Assembly (NCBI GenBank): GCA_016931365.1
Contig: JAFGEY010000557.1
Span: 1-36,025, forward strand
Source: Anaerolineae bacterium
GTDB taxonomy: Bacteria > Chloroflexota > Anaerolineae > JAFGEY01
DNA: 36,025 nt
Direction of reading: 5' to 3'
Below, in pieces: positions 26,615 to 34,186 of the stretch. The notes under the pieces were generated by a model. It was not told the DNA's origin, ran no database searches, and saw nothing but the letters and a program-made list of their open reading frames with translations. Position 1 is the stretch's first letter, and every line of letters begins with the position of its first letter. The translations under genes were made by a program, and so were the position numbers.

Positions 26615-28876
26615 ATGTTCAAGTGGCCCAAAGTGAAGGGACTTGCCCGCGGCCAGCGCCTTGCCCGAGGGCAAGCGCTGGTCGAGTTTGCGCTGATCCT
26701 GCCGGCGCTGCTGCTGATCCTGTTCAGCATCATCGAGGGGGCGTTTCTTTTTCAGGCCTACCTGGCAGTCCAGCACGCGGCGCGCGAAGCGGCCCGCTAC
26801 GCCGTCACGTACCAGCCGCCGCAGACCTACAGCGTAGAGCAGGGGCTCGATCTGCTGGAGGGACGCGATCCCGGCAAGGCCGCCTTTCCTAACGAGACCA
26901 AAGAGGACTGGAATCAGCGCCGCGCCGATCTGATCCGTGAACGCGCGTTTGACCAGGCGATGGGCATTCGCATCTTGCACACAGCGTTAGGCAATTTCCA
27001 GCAGTCTCCTCCTGATTTGGCATGGCTCGATCAGTATCGAGCCGGTTTTTTCGGCGCGCGCGTGCGCGGCTATCCTTCGCAGGACGCGGCGGCCAGCAAC
27101 ACGCCCGTATACGACCATCCCAGCCTGCCCGGCCTTCCGGTGCAGATCGATGTGCTTTATTGCTGGGCTCCTTTTGACCCGATCATCGGCGGTATCGTCG
27201 ATGCGGCCACGCCTAACGGCGACTGCGTGATGCTCACCGGCAGCGCGACGATGATCAACGAAGGTGTGCAGGTAGGGATGGGCGCGGTAGCGCCGCCTGA
27301 ATTCCCGTCACCGCCGCCCCCTCCCGGCGCAACTTCTACGCCCATTGGCGGCACGCCCGGCGCGACCTCGACGCCCGGCGCGACCTCGACGCCGACGTTG
27401 ACGCCCACACCGACGCCGACTTTTACACCGACGCCGGCCGGACCATGGATTAAGTTAGTGCCCGAACAAGAAGAATGGCTTTGGGAGCAGTGGGACGTTC
27501 CATTCGGCCAACAGCCCAATATCACCATCGAACTAAATAACCATCCTTCCGGGCCGGAATACTTTTTCTTTTGGAATGATGGATGTGGTGGGCCGGATAT
27601 TGAACTATCAGCGCCTCCGGTATGGCCACCATCGCCAGTTACAACTGACTATGAAGGGCACTGGGCGGCCGAAGAAGAGGATAGACGAGTAAGGGCGCCC
27701 TATTGGAGTGTGGCGGGCGCCGAATCGGCCAGCTATAACGGTGGGCTGTTTATGTATCTTTCCACACGCTGCGGCAATCCGCCCACGCCGGGTGTAACCT
27801 ATACGGCGACGTTAAAAACCAAAAGGCTGGTCAGCGGCACCTATGTTGATGTCGCGTCGACCAAGGTCCCGATTTACGTGCCTTTCCGGCGGCCCGACCT
27901 GATCATCACCGACATCCAGGTTCAGGAAGGCGGTGTGGGCGGCGGCGAGGTGCGTGTAGGGGTGGTGATCTCGAATGCCGAAAGCGTCCCCGTCACGGGC
28001 ACCTTTGACATCGACATCTATGTCAACCCGCCGCATGAGCCTGTGCTCAAGGGGCTGCCCGGCCTGGGCACGGCGGGCGCGTACGATAGTGCGCCCAAAC
28101 AGTGGCAGGTTGGCGGGTTGCTGCCCCAAGCATCCACGGTGATCTGGTATGTGCTGACATTGCCTCCTTCCGGCGACTTTAACATCTGGGCTCAGGTGGA
28201 CACCTCGGACATCATCGATGAAAGGAACGACGAGAACAACATCTTTGGCCCCATAGAGCTCGAGTACCCGTGCAGCGACAACTGTGACAACTTTGACGGC
28301 ATCGCCGATCTCAATCCGCCGGACTCCAAGTGGAGACTGGCGACGTTGGGCACCACGTGTTCCGGCAGTGGGGCTGCTTACATCCAGGATGAGGCGTTGT
28401 TCATCCAGGGCACGGGGTGCTCGATCTTTGACGTCAACGACGGGCGCTATTTCTTTTCGCACCAGGGGCCAAGCTCGGAGGACTTTGACATGCGCGTGCA
28501 GATCCTGGAGCGGCCCAATCGCACTTGGGCCAAAGCGGGGCTGATGATCCGCGAGTCGCTCTATCCCGTCGGGCGCTATGTGGCCATGGGCGTGTCCATG
28601 AACGACAGCGGCAACTATACCTATCAATTCTGGGATCGCCTGACCGATAGCCAGGCGCTTGAGCGTACGGCGTGTCGAGCGCTGATCCCGTCCGATCGCT
28701 TCACGGGCGCCAACCCGCCCGGCGTGTGGCTGCGGATGGTCAAAATGGGCAACGAGATCACCGAATATGTCTCGCTCGACGGCGAGAATTGGACCACCGA
28801 CGAGACGTGCATGAAGGTGACCATTGACGGCGGATTTTCGGCCTACTATCCGGGCATCTTGATGGCTCCGTACTGA
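26615..28876 (+). CDS. TadE-like pilin-domain protein with long CARDB and jelly-roll passenger
   Basis: A 753-residue exported protein. The N-terminus GQALVEFALILPALLLILF (about 19-37) with Glu24 and AAREAARYAV is a TadE-like prepilin helix. After about 200 residues comes a Pro/Thr/Gly linker (about 236-276; ATSTPTLTPTPTPTFTPTP). A beta-rich domain follows, then a CARDB-like Ig fold (RRPDLIITDIQVQEGG to DERNDENNIFG, about 428-549), and finally a concanavalin-like domain (NFDGIADLNPPDSKWR, AKAGLMIRESL, YVSLDGENW). CARDB and lectin-like folds suggest cell-surface adhesion. ATG 26615 has AAGGAGG five bases upstream. TadE proteins are normally about 150-220 residues, so this is a large multi-domain version. 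Confidence 0.85.
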   Translation: MFKWPKVKGLARGQRLARGQALVEFALILPALLLILFSIIEGAFLFQAYLAVQHAAREAARYAVTYQPPQTYSVEQGLDLLEGRDPGKAAFPNETKEDWNQRRADLIRERAFDQAMGIRILHTALGNFQQSPPDLAWLDQYRAGFFGARVRGYPSQDAAASNTPVYDHPSLPGLPVQIDVLYCWAPFDPIIGGIVDAATPNGDCVMLTGSATMINEGVQVGMGAVAPPEFPSPPPPPGATSTPIGGTPGATSTPGATSTPTLTPTPTPTFTPTPAGPWIKLVPEQEEWLWEQWDVPFGQQPNITIELNNHPSGPEYFFFWNDGCGGPDIELSAPPVWPPSPVTTDYEGHWAAEEEDRRVRAPYWSVAGAESASYNGGLFMYLSTRCGNPPTPGVTYTATLKTKRLVSGTYVDVASTKVPIYVPFRRPDLIITDIQVQEGGVGGGEVRVGVVISNAESVPVTGTFDIDIYVNPPHEPVLKGLPGLGTAGAYDSAPKQWQVGGLLPQASTVIWYVLTLPPSGDFNIWAQVDTSDIIDERNDENNIFGPIELEYPCSDNCDNFDGIADLNPPDSKWRLATLGTTCSGSGAAYIQDEALFIQGTGCSIFDVNDGRYFFSHQGPSSEDFDMRVQILERPNRTWAKAGLMIRESLYPVGRYVAMGVSMNDSGNYTYQFWDRLTDSQALERTACRALIPSDRFTGANPPGVWLRMVKMGNEITEYVSLDGENWTTDETCMKVTIDGGFSAYYPGILMAPY
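27353..27441. repeat. Tandem repeat coding the Thr/Pro linker
   Basis: An 18-base unit (ACGCCCGGCGCGACCTCG) occurs twice in tandem at 27353-27388 and is followed by degenerate ACGCCGAC-like triplets to about 27441. It encodes TPGATS repeats then TPTPTP. Such repeats can change in length by slippage and so vary linker length between strains. Thr/Pro linkers of this kind are common between domains of exported proteins and are possible O-glycosylation sites. Confidence 0.75.
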
Positions 28877-28952
28877 TCGGGTTAGCGACTGGGTTGTGGA
28901 AACCAACTTGAGCAGTTCTGGCTCTGTCCGGGTTAGGAGACGGAGGTAAACG

Positions 28953-30611
28953 ATGAAAATGAACGTATCACCACACAAATGGACTTGGATGCGCCTGGCC
29001 TGGGTGTTGTGCACAGGGGTGTCATTGCTGGTTGTGATGTCGCTTGCGCCCAATCGGGTGGCCGCGCAAAACACCATCATTGCCGCGGACAATTTTGATA
29101 ATGGCAGCCCGACCGGCGGCTCTTATCAGTGGACAACCGGCAGTTGGACGTATACTGACGGCAATGTCGTGGAAACCACAAACGGCACCGCGCGCAGTGG
29201 CATGCATCTCCGCCTGCTGCGGTTCGGCAGATCGGCGACGCGCAGTGTAAACCTCGCCGCGCATACCAGCGTTCACCTGACCTTTTGGTGGAAAGCAAAC
29301 AGCTTTGACTCCAGTGATTTTGCTGTGGTGCAGGTGAACGATGGCGCGGGATGGCAGCAAGTGCTGCGCGTTGACGATGGCAAGGACGATAATACCTATC
29401 ACTATGCGGATATCGATCTCGCCGGCTTTCAGATGATCGATGGGTTCCAGGTGCGCTTTGAAAGCGGCATGACCGACAGCCAGACCAACGATTATTTCTA
29501 TATCGATGACCTGGCGATTGTGAGTGTGTCTTCTCCTCCGGCGCCCTCGGGCCGCTGGGGCAAGTTTGATAACTTTGAACTCTGCCCGCTCACCGGTGAG
29601 ATCGACGTGCGGCCCAAGCCGCCGGGATTGATGGAGTGCGCCAATGTGCTGATCAACTCGGATTTTGAGCCGTATGGCGAAGCCGCGCCCTGGGTTACTG
29701 GCGCAGGTACTATGGATGCCTTGACCCGGCCGGACTATAGCTGCGATGCCGATGGCAACGTCGGCGGCTATAACGACGGCAACTATTCGCTGTTGTTCAA
29801 GGATGACGACGAGTGGTCGTTCCCATACTATACGCGCAATCCCTGGGCCTATCAAGAATTTACCGTGCCGCTCTTTGTGACCTCAACCGAGAATGTTCAA
29901 GTGTCGCTGAACGTGTCGATGTTTTACGTCGTTCCGCCGGCGCGTAATACGACGCTGCCTGTGGGCAGCGGCGCGCGCACGGATGGCCGTGTGGAAGACG
30001 TCCTGGAGGCGTTCATCCAGGGAACCGATGGCACGACGCTTTCCGGCCGCGCGCCTCTTGCCTTCGGCAACGCGACGCCGCGAGACGCGTTCACCAAGAC
30101 AACCGCGGATCTGGCGCCCCTTTTTAGCGGTGGTATGGAAGAATTCAAGACGTATGCCGGGCAGCGCCTGCGCCTGCGCATTGAAGCCAACAACGACGAC
30201 GCCTTGGGCGACAGCCGCTTTTACATCGACCAGGTTCGTTGCGAGGTGTGTTATCGCGTCAAAGAACCCGATCCGGAGCCGGGCAAGGTGAGAAAACTGA
30301 GCGGGCTGGCCGAGGTGCTGCTGCCTTCCGGCGTGAAGGCTCAGTTCCAGGGCATCGATGTATGGGCGATACAAATGCAAACGGGCGACCCGCCGTCGCC
30401 GGCGCTCAACGAACTCGATTTTCAAGCAACCTACACCATCCAGGACTCGACGTACGGTTTTTACAACCTCACGCCGGGCAAATATCGCGTCTATGCCGAG
30501 TTCTGGTACGGCGGCAACCTGTTTTCTGCGTCGGTGATCGTCGATAACCTGGTCGATGGGGAAGATCGCACGCTGCCGAACCTGCTCTTGATTGGCGTGG
30601 GAACCCGGTAA
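28953..30611 (+). CDS. Secreted beta-sandwich protein with C-terminal Ig-like domain
   Basis: A 552-residue protein with a clear signal peptide (basic MKMNVSPHKW, hydrophobic LVVMSLAP, likely cut after RVAAQ near residue 38). The mature part starts with DNFDNGSPTGGSYQWTTGSW, a jelly-roll-like domain ending at YFYIDDLAIVSV (about 188). A second beta-rich region (LINSDFEPYGEAAPWVTG to RFYIDQVRCEVC, about 230-430) repeats the same type of fold. The end (LSGLAEVLLPSGV to VIVDNLVDGEDRTLPNLLL) looks like a carboxypeptidase-regulatory-like Ig domain. The paired cysteines near 212/227 and 428/431 may form disulfides. No enzyme motif is seen. ATG 28953 follows GGAGGT. Likely a surface or pilus-associated structural protein. 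Confidence 0.8.
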   Translation: MKMNVSPHKWTWMRLAWVLCTGVSLLVVMSLAPNRVAAQNTIIAADNFDNGSPTGGSYQWTTGSWTYTDGNVVETTNGTARSGMHLRLLRFGRSATRSVNLAAHTSVHLTFWWKANSFDSSDFAVVQVNDGAGWQQVLRVDDGKDDNTYHYADIDLAGFQMIDGFQVRFESGMTDSQTNDYFYIDDLAIVSVSSPPAPSGRWGKFDNFELCPLTGEIDVRPKPPGLMECANVLINSDFEPYGEAAPWVTGAGTMDALTRPDYSCDADGNVGGYNDGNYSLLFKDDDEWSFPYYTRNPWAYQEFTVPLFVTSTENVQVSLNVSMFYVVPPARNTTLPVGSGARTDGRVEDVLEAFIQGTDGTTLSGRAPLAFGNATPRDAFTKTTADLAPLFSGGMEEFKTYAGQRLRLRIEANNDDALGDSRFYIDQVRCEVCYRVKEPDPEPGKVRKLSGLAEVLLPSGVKAQFQGIDVWAIQMQTGDPPSPALNELDFQATYTIQDSTYGFYNLTPGKYRVYAEFWYGGNLFSASVIVDNLVDGEDRTLPNLLLIGVGTR

Positions 30612-30679
30612 TCTGGCAGCGGCTTGTTTCCAAGCGCGCATATCTTGATAAAATTAGAAAAACAACGCTGATGAAATGT

Positions 30680-30810
30680 TTGGACTTTGGACAAATAGGG
30701 TCAGCGGGTGTAGGCGCGCTTTCTATAGCGCGCTTTGTGAATATCCAAGATAATGGGTGGCACGCGGTATGGAAACCGCGCCTACCTTTTGGCGTTTGTC
30801 CCAAGTCCAA
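30680..30810. repeat. 131-base element with terminal inverted repeats (MITE-like)
   Basis: The ends are TTGGACTTTGGACAAA (30680-30695) and, inverted, TTTGTCCCAAGTCCAA (30795-30810), matching at 15 of 16 positions. Inside are nested inverted repeats: TAGGCGCG (30711-30718) with CGCGCCTA (30777-30784), a 7-base stem GCGCGCT/AGCGCGC (30714-30720, 30727-30733), and CGCGGT/ACCGCG (30763-30768, 30775-30780). It has no coding capacity. It sits in the leader of the next gene, ending 38 bases before its ATG, and could act as a regulatory hairpin. Confidence 0.75.
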
Positions 30811-30848
30811 GAAATGTGCCATTGTCAAATATAGAAGGAGTTGGAACC

Positions 30849-32489
30849 ATGAGGTGGATACGCCTGTTTGTGGCTGCCGGCCTGGCATTGACCTTGATCG
30901 CGTTGGCGGGAATGCTCCTGAACAGGACGCCCGGCAGTGTGGTCGAAGCGCAAGCCGTTTGGCCGCTGAAGCACAAAAAGCTCTCCGATACGCCAAACGA
31001 TTCGACCGGCGCCGACATTGAGGTGATCGGTTTGTCGAACAACAAAAAAGTCGCCGTCGTGGTGTGGATGGAAGGCACCAGCGACTATGAGATCGTTGGC
31101 AGCATCAAGATGCGCTGGCAGTTTGAGGGGGCGGCCGGCACGTGGCGGATGAGTTCCAGCCAGACCTTTCCATCGCCCAGTGGAGATCAGTTCCCGGCGT
31201 TGGCTCTGCACCAGGCGGTGAATGGCGATCTGGAAGCGCACATCGTGTGGCTGAGACAAATATCTGGCGCTACCAGGGTCGTTTATCAAAAGTGCACGCT
31301 CACCGAATCCAGCGCCGTTTGTGCGGATTATGCCTCTTTGAGCGATGTTGACAGCGCCGCCCCGGCCATCGCGCTCGACGCAGCCGGCATCCCCCACGTG
31401 GTCTGGGAGCATAATGGGCAAATCTATTACGTCAACAAGTTCGGCGGCACCTGGGGCACCGCCTGGCCGATGCAGACGGATTACAGCAATAGCAGCACGC
31501 CAGACTACAAAGCGTTCGGCAAGTCTCCGGCTATTGCTGTCGACTCGAGCTCGGTCTATGTGGCCTGGGACCGCGAAACGACTGGTTCTGGTGAGGACCC
31601 GCGTGGCAGCGGCACAGCGGTGTGGTATGGCATCTGGTTCGCCAGGCGCAGCGACTTGAGCGCGGTGCAAAGCGGCAACACCGAAGGGGCCAAGTGGCAG
31701 ATGGACCAAGTGAGCCAGCCGTCGAACCCAAGCATTGCCGACGAATTGGAAGACGACCTGCCCTCGCTCGGCGTGGGCCTAAACGGCGTTTACCTGGCCT
31801 GGCAGCGCCTGGTGGTGAAAGCGCCCCAGATCGGTTCGCCGTACTGCCGGGAGTACCAGGTGGCCTACCGGGTGTTCACCGGCGCGGATGTCGCCCAGGA
31901 TTGGTGGCCCGGCAGCGGCACACCGTTCGATTATCAATACCAATCGCCGTTTACGGCGACCACTTTTGTGCCGTCCGACGTGGCCGACACGGCGCAGGAC
32001 CTGTACTCGGGCGCGCGCCCGTCGATCCAGGTTGTGTCGCCCGGCAATGCCACCGATCAACTGCACATCGCCTGGCAGCAGAGCGCGTACCCATCGTGCA
32101 GCGGCGGGGGCGGCGGCGGGGATTTCAGGGCGGCGGATGTCGAGGCCAGCGGCGAGGGCGATGTCAGCGGCTTCCCGCTTGCAGTGTATCACGCCTACGC
32201 GGCGCATGCCGCGGGCCTGGGTTCGGTTTCGGCGTGGGTTTCGCAGCTCATCACCGTGCAAAACACGGTGGCCGGTTTTCTGGCCAGCCCGGACCTGGCG
32301 GTGATCCCTAACGACAAGGCGGGCGCGCCAGATTATCTGTCATATCCTCACGTCGCTATGCTCGACCGGTTCAAGACGACGTACGCCTATGCCTGGAACG
32401 TGTGGTATGCCAACGACATGCCGCCGTCCTATTTTGAGGCCGACGACCCCAAGGTCTATCTGCCGATCGTGCTGAAAAACTATTACTAG
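30849..32489 (+). CDS. Secreted beta-propeller-like protein with C-terminal YLPIVLKN tail
   Basis: A 546-residue exported protein. The signal peptide is MRWIRLFVAAGLALTLIAL with a likely cut after VVEAQA. The body has repeated blade-like units, for example APAIALDAAGIPHVVWEHNG and SPAIAVDSSSVYVAWDRE, and DDLPSLGVGLNGVYLAWQR, as in sialidase-like or WD-type beta-propellers; no Asp-box or catalytic set is evident. A Gly-rich stretch (CSGGGGGGDF) lies near residue 420. The protein ends DDPKVYLPIVLKNYY, a tail I associate with many secreted Anaerolineae proteins and which may be a sorting or anchoring signal. ATG 30849 is 8 bases after AAGGAG; an earlier in-frame position at 30753 lies in the repeat element. 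Confidence 0.82.
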   Translation: MRWIRLFVAAGLALTLIALAGMLLNRTPGSVVEAQAVWPLKHKKLSDTPNDSTGADIEVIGLSNNKKVAVVVWMEGTSDYEIVGSIKMRWQFEGAAGTWRMSSSQTFPSPSGDQFPALALHQAVNGDLEAHIVWLRQISGATRVVYQKCTLTESSAVCADYASLSDVDSAAPAIALDAAGIPHVVWEHNGQIYYVNKFGGTWGTAWPMQTDYSNSSTPDYKAFGKSPAIAVDSSSVYVAWDRETTGSGEDPRGSGTAVWYGIWFARRSDLSAVQSGNTEGAKWQMDQVSQPSNPSIADELEDDLPSLGVGLNGVYLAWQRLVVKAPQIGSPYCREYQVAYRVFTGADVAQDWWPGSGTPFDYQYQSPFTATTFVPSDVADTAQDLYSGARPSIQVVSPGNATDQLHIAWQQSAYPSCSGGGGGGDFRAADVEASGEGDVSGFPLAVYHAYAAHAAGLGSVSAWVSQLITVQNTVAGFLASPDLAVIPNDKAGAPDYLSYPHVAMLDRFKTTYAYAWNVWYANDMPPSYFEADDPKVYLPIVLKNYY

Positions 32490-32535
32490 CCGTGACCATC
32501 AACGCATTGTCTACGGGTCAATGCCGGAGTGAGCG

Positions 32536-33153
32536 ATGACTAAAACACAGATCGCCATTTTGTGGGGGCTGGCCCTCGTCGTCATCGTCGCGTTCGTTGT
32601 GGCCGGTCGCCTTATTTCCCGGCCCGCGGATCAGAATGTGCCTTTTGTGTCGCCGCCGGGCAAGACCTATCACCTGCCGCAAGTGGCCTATTCGGCCAAG
32701 GGCGTCTATGAGCGCGCTTTGCAGGCTGCGGCAAGCTGGCAGGGCGACGCGCAACTGGTTTCTGCGACCGCGTACTGGGCTTTTGTGCGGCTCGATCATT
32801 TTTCGCAGCCGGTTGAGTGGGTGTTTCAATTCTTTTCGCCGAGCACGCAACGCATCTATGTCGCCAGCGTCAATGACACGAGCGTCACGCCGATTCGCAG
32901 TTCGCTGACTCCATACCCGCTGGCCGCAGTTTCGATAGGACAATGGCAGGTGGACAGCCACGAGGCGCTGAATACCTGGTTGAACCAGGGCGGCGGCCGG
33001 TTACTGGAGCTTCACCCGGCGGTCGACGTCAGCGCCAGGCTGGTCGCCGGCACCGAAGGTGTCGCCGAATGGGTCGTTGTTGGGGCCATTCAGGATGTGC
33101 CTGAGGTGCAGATGACGCGCATCGACGCAGCGACCGGCACGGTGTTACAATGA
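32536..33153 (+). CDS. Membrane-anchored exported protein of unknown function
   Basis: A 205-residue protein. The N-terminus MTKTQIAILWGLALVVIVAFVVAGRLI is a signal anchor with a single hydrophobic helix (about 7-27), placing the rest outside the membrane. The soluble part has YHLPQVAYSAKGVYERALQA, then a strand-rich core with WAFVRLDHFSQPVEWVFQFF and RIYVASVNDTSV, and ends VPEVQMTRIDAATGTVLQ. The repeating helix-strand order and the TRIDAATGTVL end recall PepSY-like domains, but I do not assign a family. GGAG lies upstream of ATG 32536, which starts 46 bases after the previous stop. Context suggests a part of the pilus/secretion module. Confidence 0.75.
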   Translation: MTKTQIAILWGLALVVIVAFVVAGRLISRPADQNVPFVSPPGKTYHLPQVAYSAKGVYERALQAAASWQGDAQLVSATAYWAFVRLDHFSQPVEWVFQFFSPSTQRIYVASVNDTSVTPIRSSLTPYPLAAVSIGQWQVDSHEALNTWLNQGGGRLLELHPAVDVSARLVAGTEGVAEWVVVGAIQDVPEVQMTRIDAATGTVLQ

Positions 33154-33174
33154 AAAAGTTCTCTCCATGAGTGC

Positions 33175-33327
33175 GCTGAAAAACCCTGATTTGCCAGAGA
33201 GCACCGAGAGCACGCGGATGAGTACATCCGAGAGATATAAATCTCTGTATAATAATCAAGGTTTCCGAAGAAAGACAAGAACCTCTGAGGTCTCTGTCCT
33301 CTGCGGCTAAAAATGGACTTTTTCAGC
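33175..33327. repeat. Structured intergenic repeat element
   Basis: GCTGAAAAA (33175-33183) is repeated inverted as TTTTTCAGC (33319-33327). Between them are two perfect small hairpins, CGGATG/CATCCG (33215-33220, 33225-33230) and AGAGAT/ATCTCT (33231-33236, 33241-33246), and purine/pyrimidine-rich words such as GAGAGCACCGAGAGCAC and GGTCTCTGTCCTCTGCGGC. The latter resemble the CTCTGTGTCCTCTGTGGC-type dispersed repeat found in many environmental genomes (recollection). There is no coding signal. It fills most of the 304-base gap between two genes. Confidence 0.6.
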
Positions 33328-33360
33328 AGTCTCCTGGACATTGATAGCCTCAAAGTCCTA

Positions 33361-33390
33361 TTGACGATCCTGGCGTACACAGGCTATACT
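33361..33390 (+). promoter_or_regulatory. Promoter of the tadE-like/tadG-like genes
   Basis: TTGACG (33361-33366) and TATACT (33385-33390) are separated by 18 bases. The expected start near 33397 leaves a leader of about 60 bases to ATG 33458. It lies just downstream of the repeat element. Confidence 0.72.
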
Positions 33391-33457
33391 ATAGTCAAGA
33401 TAGTGGTTCTGCTGAAGAGTTGTCGTTTTTCGTCAGCAGGTACAGAGGAGAGGTCCT

Positions 33458-34102
33458 ATGTTCGACCGATTCAGACGATTCAAAAAACGCGAACGCGGGC
33501 AAAGCCTGGTAGAGCTTGCATTGATCTTGCCGGTGTTGATCCTGTTATTCCTCGGCCTGATCGAGTTAGGGTTGGCGTTGCGCGCCTACCTGGTGGTGGT
33601 CAATGCCAACCGTGAGGCGGCCCGTTTTGCGGCGCGTGGTACGAATCCCGACGAGGATGTGGCCAGACGGGTGATCATGGCCTTTTCCGGCCAACTGCCG
33701 GCGCGGACGATAGGGGCAGACCCCAACACGGGCATTGTTGTCACCCGCTTGCACGTTCGATATCTGCCGGACGGCACGTACGAGTCCAGTTGGGATCAGC
33801 CGGTCTACGTCACCGGCACGCTGCAAACCGGCGATCCGGTCCTGGATGCCAAGATTCGCGACAACATCTTGATGGATCCCCAGGAAGAGCTGGAGCGGCT
33901 TGAAGCTTGGACCAAAGAGATCAATGAGGGCCTGAAAAAGGAAGAGGGAGCCACCGCCGTAAGCCATACCAGGGTGGTGGTAGAAGTGCTCTATCTGCAC
34001 CCACAGTATTTGCACGCCCCTATCTTTGAGTGGATTTTCCCCGACCCGATGGCATTGTATTCCAAAACGGACATGCGCGAGGGTTCGGGACGCGTGAACT
34101 GA
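33458..34102 (+). CDS. TadE-like pseudopilin protein
   Basis: A 214-residue protein with the TadE N-terminus: a basic start (MFDRFRRFKKRERG), then GQSLVELALILPVLILLFLG (14-33) with Glu19, then ANREAARFAARG. TadE proteins are minor pilins of tight-adherence (Flp) pili, processed by a prepilin peptidase and needed for pilus assembly. The C-terminal part (SSWDQPVYVTGTLQTGDPVL, VVVEVLYLHPQYLHAPIFEW) is soluble and of the usual length. AGAGG precedes ATG 33458. The tadG-like gene follows after 84 bases, the classic pairing. No TadA/B/C motor genes are in the window. Confidence 0.9.
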   Translation: MFDRFRRFKKRERGQSLVELALILPVLILLFLGLIELGLALRAYLVVVNANREAARFAARGTNPDEDVARRVIMAFSGQLPARTIGADPNTGIVVTRLHVRYLPDGTYESSWDQPVYVTGTLQTGDPVLDAKIRDNILMDPQEELERLEAWTKEINEGLKKEEGATAVSHTRVVVEVLYLHPQYLHAPIFEWIFPDPMALYSKTDMREGSGRVN

Positions 34103-34186
34103 CAGGTTGGCCGGCGCATTTGAGGTGAAAATGATCTGCGCATTGATTGGGTGCATGCATTTGGCGTAGAAAATTGGAGGATCATG

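Noticed and set aside
27812..29092. Minus-strand open frame of about 426 codons spanning a gene boundary
   Set aside because: It runs opposite to the CARDB/jelly-roll coding region and covers the ribosome site of the following gene; no domain is seen.
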